DNA of 64,000 nt from Embleya scabrispora DSM 41855 (GCF_000372745.1 NZ_KB889665.1:61433-125432), one strand, 5' to 3'; positions 21,262 to 30,419 are shown, counted from the first letter of the stretch. The notes: generated by a model not told the origin, from the sequence alone. Made by a program: numbers and translations.

Positions 21262-21645
21262 ATGCCGATAATGAAGATCATGAGATCCGAGCGCAAGGGC
21301 TCCAGGCTCCGGGACATCGGGGACGAGCCCGACTACCGCTTCACGCTCGCCAACGAGCGGACGTTCCTGGCTTGGATACGTACCGCCCTGTCGTTGCTCG
21401 CGGGCGGAGTCGCGGTGGTCCAGTTGGTACCGGACCTGGCTCCGCACACGCAGCGGTTGGTGCTCGGCCTGGCCCTGGTCGCACTGGCGCTGACCCTGTC
21501 GGCCACCGCGTACCGGCGCTGGTATCAGGTCGAACGGGCGATGCGGCTCGGGCGCGCGCTGCCGTTCTCCGCGCTGCCGCTGGTGCTCTCGGCGGGCCTG
21601 GTGATCGTGATCGTGGTGAGCGTCGTGCTCATGCTCGCGTCCTGA
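21262..21645 (+). CDS. DUF202 (YidH-like) membrane protein
   Basis: A 127-residue protein with the DUF202 signature DYRFTLANERTFLAWIRTALSLLAGGVA followed by three membrane helices. Function is unknown. Three in-frame ATGs occur within seven codons and none has a good ribosome binding site. The stop overlaps the ATG of a second DUF202 gene, so the two are probably made together. Confidence 0.85.
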   Translation: MPIMKIMRSERKGSRLRDIGDEPDYRFTLANERTFLAWIRTALSLLAGGVAVVQLVPDLAPHTQRLVLGLALVALALTLSATAYRRWYQVERAMRLGRALPFSALPLVLSAGLVIVIVVSVVLMLAS

Positions 21646-21989
21646 TGTCGCGATCGGCGCTGCTGCCGGGCGCACCGCTGGATCCGGGACTGCAACCGGA
21701 ACGCACCAGGATGGCGTGGTCGCGCACCTCGCTCGCGTTCGTCGCCAACGGCGCCCTGCTGGTGCGCGCGGGTCACGTGCCGGATCGCTGGTGGTACATG
21801 CTGCCCGGGTGCGCGGTGATGGCGGCCGGCTGCGTGGTGTACGTGGTGGGGCTGCTGCGGCATCGTCAGATCTATCGCGCGGTCCGGGCGGGCACCCCCG
21901 CCTCCGGCGACCGGGCGATCCGGGCGACGCTGCTCACCGCGGTCGTGACGTGCGTGCTGGCGGCCGCGGTCCTGCTCGGCCGACCCTGA
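21645..21989 (+). CDS. Second DUF202 membrane protein
   Basis: A 114-residue protein with the shorter DUF202 form PGLQPERTRMAWSRTSLAFVANGALLV and three membrane helices. It begins on the stop of the preceding DUF202 gene (TGATG). Pairs of one longer and one shorter DUF202 protein are common in actinobacteria, which suggests a heteromeric membrane unit. No catalytic residues are evident. Confidence 0.85.
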   Translation: MSRSALLPGAPLDPGLQPERTRMAWSRTSLAFVANGALLVRAGHVPDRWWYMLPGCAVMAAGCVVYVVGLLRHRQIYRAVRAGTPASGDRAIRATLLTAVVTCVLAAAVLLGRP

Positions 21990-22033
21990 GCAGACCCTTG
22001 TCCGGGCTCGGGTCGTTGGTCAGAATGCGCGAC

Positions 22034-22789
22034 ATGACGACCGACGATCTCGGCATCCGAGGATTTGCCCAAGGCACCGATCGGTACGAGCGGGCGCGAC
22101 CGTCCTATTCGCACGAGACAGTGGAGCATCTGTGTGTCGGCGCGGGCATCGGGCCGGGCACCCGGGTGCTCGACCTGGCCGCCGGCACCGGCAAGTTGAC
22201 CAGACTGCTGGTCGAGCGCGGGGCGAGCGTGACCGCCGTCGAACCCTCGGCGGCGATGCGCGAGACGTTCGCCCGGGTGGTCGAGGGTGTGCCGGTGTAC
22301 GCCGGTACCGCGGAGCGCATCCCGGCCCCGGCCGGGGCGTACGACGTGGTTACCGTCGCCCAGGCGTTCCACTGGTTCGAGCCGGGGCCGGCGCTGGGCG
22401 AGATAGCCCGGGTGCTGCGGCCGGGCGGCGCGTTGGCGTTGGTGTGGAACGAGTTCGACGAGAGCGAGGAGTTCATCGCCCGCCTGCACCGGGTGGCCGA
22501 GTGGCCGTTCCATCAACTTCACGACTATCGCGCCGAGTTGGACGCCGGCGACCGGTTCGAGCCGGCCGAGCGCAGACAGTTCCACTGGCGGGACGCGCTG
22601 ACCCGCGATCAGGTGGTGGAGCGGTGCTCGACGTTCAGCTACGTGGCCGCCGCGATGGCGGCCGAGTCGAAGGCGCATTTCCTGTCCCGCGTACGCGAGT
22701 TCGTCGGGGCATACGCGGAGCCGATCGAACTCGCCTACGTCACCGACACCTACGTCGCCCGCCGCAGGGATTTCGAGCCGCCGCGGTGA
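22034..22789 (+). CDS. Class I SAM-dependent methyltransferase
   Basis: A 251-residue methyltransferase of the UbiE/SmtA-like type. The SAM-binding motif I VLDLAAGTGKLT is clear, with the acidic motif II end VTAVEPS, motif III YDVVTVAQAFHWFEP and LRPGGALALVWNEFD. The HWF in the post-motif region is common in small-molecule methyltransferases. The acceptor is unknown. An ATG nine bases upstream (22025) is also possible; neither has a clear site. Confidence 0.85.
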   Translation: MTTDDLGIRGFAQGTDRYERARPSYSHETVEHLCVGAGIGPGTRVLDLAAGTGKLTRLLVERGASVTAVEPSAAMRETFARVVEGVPVYAGTAERIPAPAGAYDVVTVAQAFHWFEPGPALGEIARVLRPGGALALVWNEFDESEEFIARLHRVAEWPFHQLHDYRAELDAGDRFEPAERRQFHWRDALTRDQVVERCSTFSYVAAAMAAESKAHFLSRVREFVGAYAEPIELAYVTDTYVARRRDFEPPR

Positions 22790-22834
22790 ACCGGCGAACG
22801 CTCGAACCCCCTCGATGCCTTGTCCGCCCGGGCC

Positions 22835-23326
22835 CTAGTTCTCCCGCCACCACCACGCCTGGCTCAGGTTGTCCGGCAGCTCGCCGGACGCGCCGAGTTG
22901 GCGCATGCCCGCGCGTAGACCTTCCTTGAGCACCTCGACCCCATCGTTGCCGACCGCCTTCGTCCAGGCGCCCTGGATCCCGGACAGCTCGGCCCAGATC
23001 ACCCGCAGGCACTCGCGCCCGCGCTCGGTGAGGGTGATCCGGCGCGCACGGCGGTCGGCGGGGTCGGGCTTGCGTTCGACGTAGCCGTGGCGGGCCAGGT
23101 GCGAGACCACCTCGCCGGCCGACTGCTTGGTCATGCCGAGTCGGCGCCCCAGTTCGGTGGCGGTGGTACCGCCCTCGCCGACCAGGGTCAGCGCGAAGCC
23201 GTGGGTGGGCCGGATCTCGTCGAAGCCCGCGGCCGTCATGCGGTCGGAGAACAGTTGGCTGATCCCGCGCACGGCGCCGACCAGCAACGTCACCAGTTCG
23301 GACTCGGAGGAGGTGTCTTGCTGCAC
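22835..23326 (-). CDS. MarR family transcriptional regulator
   Basis: A 163-residue winged-helix repressor. The DNA-binding core is GGTTATELGRRLGMTKQSAGEVVSHLARHGYVERKPDPADRRARRITLTERG, with the basic wing tip in DRRARR. It starts at a GTG that has no ribosome binding site. Instead a -10-like TATTCT ends seven bases before it, so the mRNA may be leaderless. A perfect palindrome covers the same bases. It lies just downstream of, and in the same direction as, an efflux pump gene, suggesting drug-sensing control of the pump or of itself. Confidence 0.9.
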   Translation of the reverse strand: MQQDTSSESELVTLLVGAVRGISQLFSDRMTAAGFDEIRPTHGFALTLVGEGGTTATELGRRLGMTKQSAGEVVSHLARHGYVERKPDPADRRARRITLTERGRECLRVIWAELSGIQGAWTKAVGNDGVEVLKEGLRAGMRQLGASGELPDNLSQAWWWREN

Positions 23327-23342
23327 CAGGTAAGAATACCTG
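23327..23342. promoter_or_regulatory. Palindromic operator and leaderless promoter of the MarR gene
   Basis: CAGGTA-AGAA-TACCTG is a perfect six-base-arm inverted repeat directly abutting the GTG. On the minus strand it contains TATTCT as a -10, with TTGCCC 15 bases further upstream as a -35. A MarR dimer bound here would block its own transcription. Confidence 0.6.
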
Positions 23343-23451
23343 TCTAATTTGCCGGGCAAACCGGAACGCCGCCCCCGATGTGGATCGGGAACGGCGCGAC
23401 GGTCCTGCCCACGACGTCGCCCCATGGATGGTGCTCCGCGTCGATCATGCC

Positions 23452-25068
23452 CTACACGTGCACGGCGACCGCACCCTCGCGCTTCTCGCCCTGTCGGACG
23501 AACAGCGCGAGGACGATCCCGACCGCCATCGTGATCGCGGCGATGGTGAAGGCGAGTTGCATGCCGTCCAGGAACGTGGTGTTCGACGCGTGTCGAACGG
23601 CGTCCATGGTCGGCCCGTTCATGGTCGCCGGATCCACCGGAGGGAAGCCTTGCGCGACCGACCCCTCGATCGCCTCCCGGCTGCCGTGCGGCAGCTTGTC
23701 GTAGGCGCCGGCCTCGGCCGGCCACCGGTCCGGCAGCACCGAGGAGACCTTGGCCGCCACCACCGCGCCGAGCACCGCGGTGCCCAGCGCGCCGCCGACC
23801 TGCATCGCGGCCTGCTGGATGCCGGAAGCGACGCCGGACAACTCCAGTGAGGCGTTGCCGACGATGATGTCGGTCGCGCCGACCATGATCGGGCTGAGCC
23901 CGAAGCCGAGCAGTACGAACGGCAGCATGGTGGCGCCGAAACCCGCGTCCTCGCCCAGGCGGGCGAGCAGCGCCATCGCGGTCGCCGACAGCGCCAGGCC
24001 GGCGATGATCGGGATGCGCGGGCCGAGCTTGGTGATCGCGAATCCGCCGATCGGCGAGCCGATCATCATCACCACGGACATCGGCAACATCCGTACGCCG
24101 GTCTCCGTCGGGCTGAGCCCGTTGACGCCCTGGAGGTAGAAGGTGATGAAGAACATCGCGCCGAACATCGCGAAGGCCATGAAGATCATCAGCACGATGC
24201 CGATCGAGAACGACCGGTTGCGGAACATCACCATCGGCATCAGCGGCTCGGGCGCCCTGCCCTGCCACAGCGCGAACAGCGCGAGCAGAATCAGCGCGGC
24301 GGCCATGAAGCCCAGCGTGTAAGCGCTGCCCCAGCCCTTCTCGCCGCTCTTGATCACGCCCCAGACCAGGCAGAACATCGCGACCGAGAGCAGGACGACG
24401 CCGAGGTAGTCGATCCGGTTGCTCGCGCCGGCCACCCGGCTGTTGGCCAGTGCCCAGATGCCGACGACCAGGGTCAGCACGCCGATCGGCACGTTGATGT
24501 AGAACACCGACTGCCAGCTGACGTGCTCGACCAGCAGGCCGCCGACGATCGGTCCGGTGGCGGTGGCGGTGGAGATCGCCGCGCCCCAGATGCCGATCGC
24601 CATGTTGAGCCTGTTGCCCGGGAAGCTGTTGCGTAGCAGGCCGAGCGCCGTGGGCTGGAGCAGTGCGCCGAACACGCCCTGGAGCACCCGGAAGGCGATC
24701 AGCATCGTGACCGACTGGGAGAAGGCGATGATCAGCGACGTGGCCGCGAAGCCGGCCGCGCCGATCAGGAAGATCGTCTTGTGGCCGTAGCGGTCGCCGA
24801 GCTTGCCCGCCGGGATCAGACACACCGCGAGCGCGAGCAGGTAGCCGTTCGTGACCCATTGCAGGTCGGCGAGCGAGGCGTCCAGGTCCTTGGAGATGGC
24901 CGGGTTCGCGATGCCGACCACGGTGCCGTCCAGGGCCACCATCATCACGCCGAAGGCGACCGCCAGCAGGGTGAGCCAGGGGTGCCCCTGCATGCCCTTG
25001 CGCACGGGGGTCTTCGAAGGGTCCGGCGGGAGTGCGTCCGGTGTCGCCGCCGTCGAAGTCTGACTCAT
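23452..25068 (-). CDS. MFS drug efflux pump (EmrB/QacA, 14-helix type)
   Basis: Proton-driven multidrug exporter of 538 residues with about 14 membrane helices. DHA2 family motifs are present: MMVALDGTVVGIANPAI in helix 1, LQWVTNGYLLALAVCLIPAGKLGDRYGHKTIF (motif A), FRVLQGVFGALLQPTALGLL, and WGAAISTATATGPIVGGLL (motif C). A His/charged C-terminal tail is cytosolic. The ATG has AGGGGAC just upstream. A TetR regulator is encoded divergently and a MarR regulator follows, so control from both ends is likely. Confidence 0.92.
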   Translation of the reverse strand: MSQTSTAATPDALPPDPSKTPVRKGMQGHPWLTLLAVAFGVMMVALDGTVVGIANPAISKDLDASLADLQWVTNGYLLALAVCLIPAGKLGDRYGHKTIFLIGAAGFAATSLIIAFSQSVTMLIAFRVLQGVFGALLQPTALGLLRNSFPGNRLNMAIGIWGAAISTATATGPIVGGLLVEHVSWQSVFYINVPIGVLTLVVGIWALANSRVAGASNRIDYLGVVLLSVAMFCLVWGVIKSGEKGWGSAYTLGFMAAALILLALFALWQGRAPEPLMPMVMFRNRSFSIGIVLMIFMAFAMFGAMFFITFYLQGVNGLSPTETGVRMLPMSVVMMIGSPIGGFAITKLGPRIPIIAGLALSATAMALLARLGEDAGFGATMLPFVLLGFGLSPIMVGATDIIVGNASLELSGVASGIQQAAMQVGGALGTAVLGAVVAAKVSSVLPDRWPAEAGAYDKLPHGSREAIEGSVAQGFPPVDPATMNGPTMDAVRHASNTTFLDGMQLAFTIAAITMAVGIVLALFVRQGEKREGAVAVHV

Positions 25069-25118
25069 GCGTCCCCTACATCCATCCGTGTCCGGCCTCG
25101 TATCGAGCCATCGAACGG

Positions 25119-25137
25119 TATGGCACACAGTGCCATA
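25119..25137. promoter_or_regulatory. TetR operator between efflux pump and regulator
   Basis: TATGGCACACAGTGCCATA is a perfect palindrome with eight-base arms. It lies 51 bases before the pump and 74 before the tetR-like gene. An imperfect relative (AGTGGCAAGTGTCATACT, 25163-25180) lies nearer the regulator gene, with GTGTCATA matching the half site GTGCCATA at seven of eight. Confidence 0.75.
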
Positions 25138-25210
25138 TAGCCAAATCACTCAAGTTGCACGCAGTGGCAAGTGTCATACTGTGCAGAGGCGAACGAGAGG
25201 ATCACCCAAC

Positions 25211-25870
25211 GTGCGGGACACGGCCGGCACCGCGACGGGTTTGCGGGAGCGCAAGAAGGAACGCACGCGCGAGGCGTTGGTGGACGCCGCGCAGGAGTTG
25301 TTCCTGCGCAAGGGCTACGACGCCACCACGATCGACGAGATCGTGGCCGCCGTGGAGGTGTCCAGGCGCACCTTCTTCCGCTACTTCGCGGGCAAGGAGG
25401 AAGTGGCGCTGGCCCGGGCGATGGAGTTCGAGGCGCTGTTCCTGGACGCGCTCACGACCCGCCCGGCGGACGAGGCGCCGCTGACCGCCCTGCGCCGCGC
25501 GGGCACCGAGGTGTTCGCCCGGGTCGTCGACGAGGAACACGACGGCGCGGGACAGGAGTTCCTGCGGATGCGGCGGATGATCGAGGACACCCCGGTCCTG
25601 CTGGCCGCGTCGCTGCGCAACATGATCGAGTTGGAACGACGGATGGCCGCCGAGATCGCCCGGCGCGAGGGCCTGACCCCCGGAGCCGATCGGCGGCCGG
25701 CGCTGTTGGTGACCCTGTACCACTCGGTGATGCGGGTGGCGATGGACGAGTGGACCGAGGGCGGGGCGCTGGAGGCCACGGGCCTGGTCCGGATCATCGA
25801 GGACGCCTGGGACGACATGGGCGTCGTGCTCACCGGCCGCTGGACGGCGGACGAGATCCCGCGCGCGTGA
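25211..25870 (+). CDS. TetR family transcriptional regulator
   Basis: A 219-residue repressor. The N-terminal helix-turn-helix is typical: RERKKERTREALVDAAQELFLRKGYDATTIDEIVAAVEVSRRTFFRYFAGKEEVAL. The C-terminal ligand-binding domain is the MftR/TetR_C type with no obvious ligand clue. The GTG is preceded by GAGAGG at ten bases. It is divergent from a multidrug pump with a palindromic operator between them, so it most likely represses the pump and itself until an inducer binds. Confidence 0.92.
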   Translation: MRDTAGTATGLRERKKERTREALVDAAQELFLRKGYDATTIDEIVAAVEVSRRTFFRYFAGKEEVALARAMEFEALFLDALTTRPADEAPLTALRRAGTEVFARVVDEEHDGAGQEFLRMRRMIEDTPVLLAASLRNMIELERRMAAEIARREGLTPGADRRPALLVTLYHSVMRVAMDEWTEGGALEATGLVRIIEDAWDDMGVVLTGRWTADEIPRA

Positions 25871-25966
25871 ACGCCGGCGCGACCTCGCACGCAGCGGTGC
25901 CGCCGCGGCCTGCACGCGTGGGTGGTGATTCGGCCGCGCCGAACGGGCGGGTGCGGACACGCCGAC

Positions 25967-25993
25967 GGGGCGGACCGGTGATCGGTCCGCCCC
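25967..25993. terminator. Terminator between convergent tetR-like and MFS genes
   Basis: An 11-bp perfect stem GGGGCGGACCG with its complement closes on a five-base loop. It sits between two convergent genes and would act in both directions. Confidence 0.8.
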
Positions 25994-26023
25994 GCTGGAC
26001 GGCGGCGCAAGTGGTGCGTGGCG

Positions 26024-27376
26024 CTACTTCACGCGCTTGACGAACAGCGCGAGCAACGCGCCGGCCAATGCGATCGCTCCCGCCACCGGGAACAGCGCCT
26101 CGTAGCCGAGGTCCAGGTCGCTCACGATGAAGGGCGCCAGGAACGGCGCGGCGATCTGCGGTCCGGCGTTGGCGATGTTGATCAGGCCCATGTCCTTGCC
26201 GACATCCTCGGGACGGGGCAGCACCTGGGTGATCAGCGCCATGTCGACGGCCAGGTACACGCCGAAGAAGAAGCCGTTGAGGATTTGGAAGGCGACCATG
26301 CCGTTCTCGGTCGCCCAGATCATCGGGACCATCAGCGAGAGGGCGGCGCCGATCCCGGAGGCGATCACGAAGGGCTTGACCCGCCCCACCTTGTCCACGA
26401 TCGGACCGATCAGCAGCGCCGCAACGATGGTCGCGACCCCACCGATGATGGTCAACGTGCCCAACTTGGGTCCGACTTCGTTCGGTGGGATCTTGATGTA
26501 CGAGACCAGGATGAAGTAATTGAAGGTCAGGATCAGGAAGTAGCCGAGCATCACGCCGAGCCGGGAGAACAGCGCGATGACGAAGTCGGCGTGCTGCCGC
26601 GGGTCGACCCAGAAGCCCTTGACGAAACCGATGATGTCGGCCTTCTCGCGCGGCATGTCCTTGGTGGACTTGTCCGGGCTGAGGACCACGAAGAGCAGAG
26701 CGGCGGCGACCAGGATCGCGGCGATCAGGTAGAAGCCCTGCTCGCCTCCGTCGACCGGGTTCATGAAACGACCGTCGAAGCCGCCGAATCGGACGTCGAT
26801 GCCGATCAGGTTCAGATCGACGCCGGCGATGATCAGCGAGGCCAGAATCGTCGCGGCCGGGACACCGAGACCGATCATCGCGGAGAAGATGCCGTACTTC
26901 TTGGCCGGCACCCGATCGGGCATGACGGCGGTCAGCGCGGCCTGGTAGCCGTTCATGATGAACTGGATGACACCCCAGGTCAGACCCACCATGGCGATCG
27001 AACTCGCCTGCGCCTGGATGATCAGCGCGACCGCGCCGACGACCGCGCAGAACAGGATGTAGGGCGAGCGGCGACCGAAGCGGGACCGCGTCATGTCCGA
27101 CAGCTTGCCGAACAGCGGATTGCCCACCGTGGCGAGCAGAGCGCCCCAGAAGGTGGGCCACTTGAGCGCGTTCGGGTCGGGTGCGCCGGTGATGTGAATG
27201 ACCTGTACCGGGAGCATGTAGACCCCCACGCCCAGCCACAGCATGTACAGCGCGATGTTGGCGATGGGCAGGGTCGCGTAGAGCGGAGCGAGCTTGTATC
27301 CGGTGGGCTCGGCGCCGGAGGCGGACCCCGGGGCCGGTGACGAGGAGCCGGGCGCCTCTGTCGTGGTCGAACTCAT
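26024..27376 (-). CDS. MFS transporter, sugar/glycoside type
   Basis: A 450-residue permease with 12 predicted helices and a soluble Ser/Pro-rich N-terminus. Motifs such as TFWGALLATVGNPLFGKLSDMTRSRFGRRSPYILF and its later counterpart GPIVDKVGRVKPFVIASGIG resemble glycoside-pentoside-hexuronide and sucrose-type carriers rather than drug pumps. The long insert IDVRFGGFDGRFMNPVDGGEQG between helices is unusual. A LacI-type regulator is encoded divergently, which supports carbohydrate uptake. No ribosome binding site precedes either candidate ATG (27376 or 27385). Confidence 0.85.
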   Translation of the reverse strand: MSSTTTEAPGSSSPAPGSASGAEPTGYKLAPLYATLPIANIALYMLWLGVGVYMLPVQVIHITGAPDPNALKWPTFWGALLATVGNPLFGKLSDMTRSRFGRRSPYILFCAVVGAVALIIQAQASSIAMVGLTWGVIQFIMNGYQAALTAVMPDRVPAKKYGIFSAMIGLGVPAATILASLIIAGVDLNLIGIDVRFGGFDGRFMNPVDGGEQGFYLIAAILVAAALLFVVLSPDKSTKDMPREKADIIGFVKGFWVDPRQHADFVIALFSRLGVMLGYFLILTFNYFILVSYIKIPPNEVGPKLGTLTIIGGVATIVAALLIGPIVDKVGRVKPFVIASGIGAALSLMVPMIWATENGMVAFQILNGFFFGVYLAVDMALITQVLPRPEDVGKDMGLINIANAGPQIAAPFLAPFIVSDLDLGYEALFPVAGAIALAGALLALFVKRVK

Positions 27377-27522
27377 GTGGACCATCCGAGGGAGGGGATC
27401 CGATTCCGTCCCTGCACGGAGGACTCGAATCTGCTGACGAGGTGTTGGGATCGGAGCCTAGGTGACACGAATAAGCAGGGGAATGGGTCCACAACGTGAA
27501 ATCAGTCCGACTGGGTAACGAT

Positions 27523-27542
27523 TTGATTGTTCAAGGCTTGAA
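27523..27542. promoter_or_regulatory. Overlapping TTGA/TCAA palindromes, possible LacI operator
   Basis: TTGATTGTTCAA and TTCAAGGCTTGAA overlap, giving three alternating half sites in 20 bases. Such clusters fit LacI-type control of the flanking sugar carrier, but the centre lacks the CG typical of the family. Confidence 0.35.
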
Positions 27543-27589
27543 GGAAGCGCATTCCGCACCGAATCGTCACCGTGAGTGATCTTGTAACG

Positions 27590-27605
27590 ACCGACACTCG
27601 TCGGT
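27590..27605. promoter_or_regulatory. Palindrome ACCGAC-N4-GTCGGT, possible LacI operator
   Basis: A perfect six-base-arm inverted repeat roughly midway between the carrier and the regulator. It is a candidate operator for the LacI-type regulator; no further support. Confidence 0.35.
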
Positions 27606-27785
27606 AGCGCATTCGAGCGATTACGGCCAAGGTTGTGCCCGCTAACCAAGCGGTATCGGATCGCACGTCCCTGTGATCCGGTGGACATCGGTTGCGCGCG
27701 GGCCGGCCCCGCGCGCGGGTGCGGTAGGGGGTGTCGTCGAGATGACGAGCACGAAGTCGGTCACTTGCCGCCCGGGGGGTCACGG

Positions 27786-28802
27786 ATGAGCGCGCCGGAG
27801 GCGGGGGCCAAACCCCCCACCAGTTCCGACGTCGCCCGGCTCGCCGGCGTATCCAGATCCACCGTGAGCTACGTGCTCAACTCGCCGCCCGGGGTGCGGG
27901 TCAGCGCGCAGACCCGGGAGCGGGTCATGCTCGCGGTGCGCGAACTGGGCTACGCGCCCAGCGCGCCCGCCCGTTCGCTGCGCTCGGGCAACAGCGACGT
28001 GGTGCTGTTCCCGCTGCCGCTGCAACCGATGGGCCAGCTCCTCGAGGCGTTCATCGACGAGCTGACCGAGGCGCTCAACCGGCACGAGTTGAGCCTGCTC
28101 ATCCACGCGGACCGCACCTCGCGCGGAGCCGACGCGGCCCGGCAGTGGGCCGCGTTGCGACCGCTGGCGGTGATGGCCGAATCCAACCGGCTCACCGGCG
28201 GCGCGGTCGACGTGCTCAAGCGGGCCGGCGTCCGGGCGATCTTCGCGTGGGGGCGCGAGGAGCACCCCGACGTGCCCACCGCGATCTTCGACAACCGGGA
28301 CACCGGCCGGGTCGCGGTACGCCACCTGATCGACCGCGGCCACCGCCGGCTGGCCTGCCTGGTCCCGTCCGGACCGCTGGCCTTCCTCGGCGAGGAGCGC
28401 TGGGCGGGCGCGCAGGCCGCGGCCGAGGAGGCGGGGGTCTCGCTGCGTCGGGTGGACGTGGGCTACGTCCGCGAGGACGTGCTCGCCATCGTGCGCCGGT
28501 GGCAGAGCGAGAGCGAGCCGCCCACCGCGGTGTTCGCCGGCAACGACGACTTCGCCCTGATGATCATCTCGGCGCTGCGCGAATGCGGCTGGTCGGTGCC
28601 GGAGGACATGGCCGTGGTCGGCGCCGACGACCTGCCGTTCTGCGATCTGGTCTGGCCGAGGCTGACCAGCGTCTCGATGCACACCCGGACGATGGGCTCG
28701 GGTGCTTCGGACGCGATCACCACGCTGATCCGAGGCCGTGACTACCGACCGGGTGGTCGAATGGTCGTGCACCCGCGCGTGATGGTTCGCGAATCCGGCT
28801 GA
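27786..28802 (+). CDS. LacI family transcriptional regulator
   Basis: A 338-residue regulator. The N-terminal helix-turn-helix and hinge are clear: TSSDVARLAGVSRSTVSYVLNSPPGVRVSAQTRERVMLAVRELGYAPSAPARSLRSG. The periplasmic-binding-like core includes NRDTGRVAVRHLIDRGHRRLACL, FAGNDDFALMIISALRECGWSVPEDMAVVGADD and a C-terminal TSVSMHTRTMGSGA. The sugar is unknown. It is divergent from an MFS carrier that is the likely target. It ends at a strong terminator shared with bldD. Confidence 0.92.
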   Translation: MSAPEAGAKPPTSSDVARLAGVSRSTVSYVLNSPPGVRVSAQTRERVMLAVRELGYAPSAPARSLRSGNSDVVLFPLPLQPMGQLLEAFIDELTEALNRHELSLLIHADRTSRGADAARQWAALRPLAVMAESNRLTGGAVDVLKRAGVRAIFAWGREEHPDVPTAIFDNRDTGRVAVRHLIDRGHRRLACLVPSGPLAFLGEERWAGAQAAAEEAGVSLRRVDVGYVREDVLAIVRRWQSESEPPTAVFAGNDDFALMIISALRECGWSVPEDMAVVGADDLPFCDLVWPRLTSVSMHTRTMGSGASDAITTLIRGRDYRPGGRMVVHPRVMVRESG

Positions 28803-28824
28803 GGCGGGCGATCGTACAAAAGGT

Positions 28825-28860
28825 GAAGGGTCCCGAAGCCGGACGGCATCGGGACCCTTC
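28825..28860. terminator. Terminator between LacI gene and bldD
   Basis: A 12-bp perfect stem GAAGGGTCCCGA with its complement and a 12-base loop lies between the two convergent genes, with a T-containing tail on the plus strand. Confidence 0.85.
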
Positions 28861-28901
28861 GACGTTTCCGCGAGTCGCGGTCACGCTCCGTCAACTCGTG
28901 G

Positions 28902-29405
28902 TCACGCGTTGCTCTGGTTCTCCACGGCCCGACGGGCTTCCGGGTTGAGCACGCCCCACCCGATCAGCTGCTCGGTCAGCACGCTCGGCGACTGGTCGTA
29001 GATCACGGCCAGCGTGCGCAGGTCGTCCTGGCGGATCGACAGCACCTTGCCGTTGTAGTCGCCGCGCTGGCTCTGGATGGTCGCCGCGTAGCGCTGCAGC
29101 GGGCCGGCCTGGTCGGACGGAACGGTCTGCAGCCGCTCCAGGTCGAGGACCAGTCGCGGCGGCGGCTCGGCGGCGCCGTTCGGAGTGCCGCCGGGCAGCA
29201 GTTCCTGCACCGGGACGCCGTAGAAGTCGGCGAGCTCGGCCAGGCGCTGCACGGTTACCGCACGGTCGCCGCGTTCGTACGAACCGACGACGACGGCCTT
29301 CCAGCGGCCCTGGGACTTCTCCTCGACGCCGTGCAGGGACAGGCCCTGCTGGGTCCGGATCGCGCGGAGCTTCGCCCCGAGCTGCTTGGCGTAGTCGCTG
29401 GACAT
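28902..29405 (-). CDS. bldD: Developmental regulator BldD
   Basis: Master repressor of sporulation genes in Streptomyces, 167 residues. The N-terminal helix-turn-helix (MSSDYAKQLGAKLRAIRTQQ ... VVVGSYERGDRAVTVQRLAELADFYGV) is nearly identical to the known protein. The C-terminal cyclic di-GMP signature is complete at the standard numbers: Arg114, Asp116, Arg125 and Asp128 within QSQRGDYNGKVLSIRQDD. Binding of tetrameric cyclic di-GMP is therefore expected to drive dimerisation and repression. The ATG is preceded by GGGAGCG. Two BldD-box sequences upstream suggest autoregulation. It is divergent from pyrR. Confidence 0.98.
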   Translation of the reverse strand: MSSDYAKQLGAKLRAIRTQQGLSLHGVEEKSQGRWKAVVVGSYERGDRAVTVQRLAELADFYGVPVQELLPGGTPNGAAEPPPRLVLDLERLQTVPSDQAGPLQRYAATIQSQRGDYNGKVLSIRQDDLRTLAVIYDQSPSVLTEQLIGWGVLNPEARRAVENQSNA

Positions 29406-29557
29406 CTCGCTCCCAAAACAGGTGACTGACCGTGAAGGTCCACCGGTGGTTGGCCGAACCGATGGGGTGGCTACCTCCGGGCCGGCTTTCTGTACCTCGA
29501 ACTCTCCCCGAAGCTGCGAGGTTCGGCACGTCGCGACTGTCGCGTTTGGCCCGGTGG

Positions 29558-29570
29558 TGACTCATTGTGA
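29558..29570 (-). promoter_or_regulatory. BldD box 2 (near-consensus)
   Basis: Read on the minus strand, TCACAATGAGTCA follows the BldD consensus T-n-A-C-n-C-(A/T)-G-n-G-T-n-A with one deviation (A for C at position 6). It lies two bases from the perfect box, so two BldD dimers could sit side by side. Confidence 0.6.
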
Positions 29571-29572
29571 GG

Positions 29573-29585
29573 TTACGCAGAGTAA
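29573..29585. promoter_or_regulatory. BldD box 1 (perfect consensus), bldD autoregulation
   Basis: TTACGCAGAGTAA matches every fixed position of the published BldD consensus. It lies about 168 bases before the bldD start, in its promoter region. BldD autorepression is established in Streptomyces coelicolor. Confidence 0.8.
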
Positions 29586-29732
29586 TTTGCGTCCGTCAAG
29601 CCGAACGGCCTACAAAGCCGGATTCGCGCAGGTGAGAGGCGCCTTTGCTCCGCTTTCGCCCGGCTCGATCACTCGGTCCGGGCGGCCGAAAGACCGATGA
29701 TGTTGGCTGATACTGTGAGGGACGTACCCCGA

Positions 29733-30416
<684 letters not shown>

Positions 30417-30419
30417 CCA

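Larger units (their letters stand above)
27377..27785. other. Divergent promoter region of MFS carrier and LacI gene
   Basis: About 400 bases, clearly less GC-rich than the flanking genes. It contains two palindromic clusters, listed separately, that could be LacI operators. Small open frames across it have no start signals. Confidence 0.6.
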
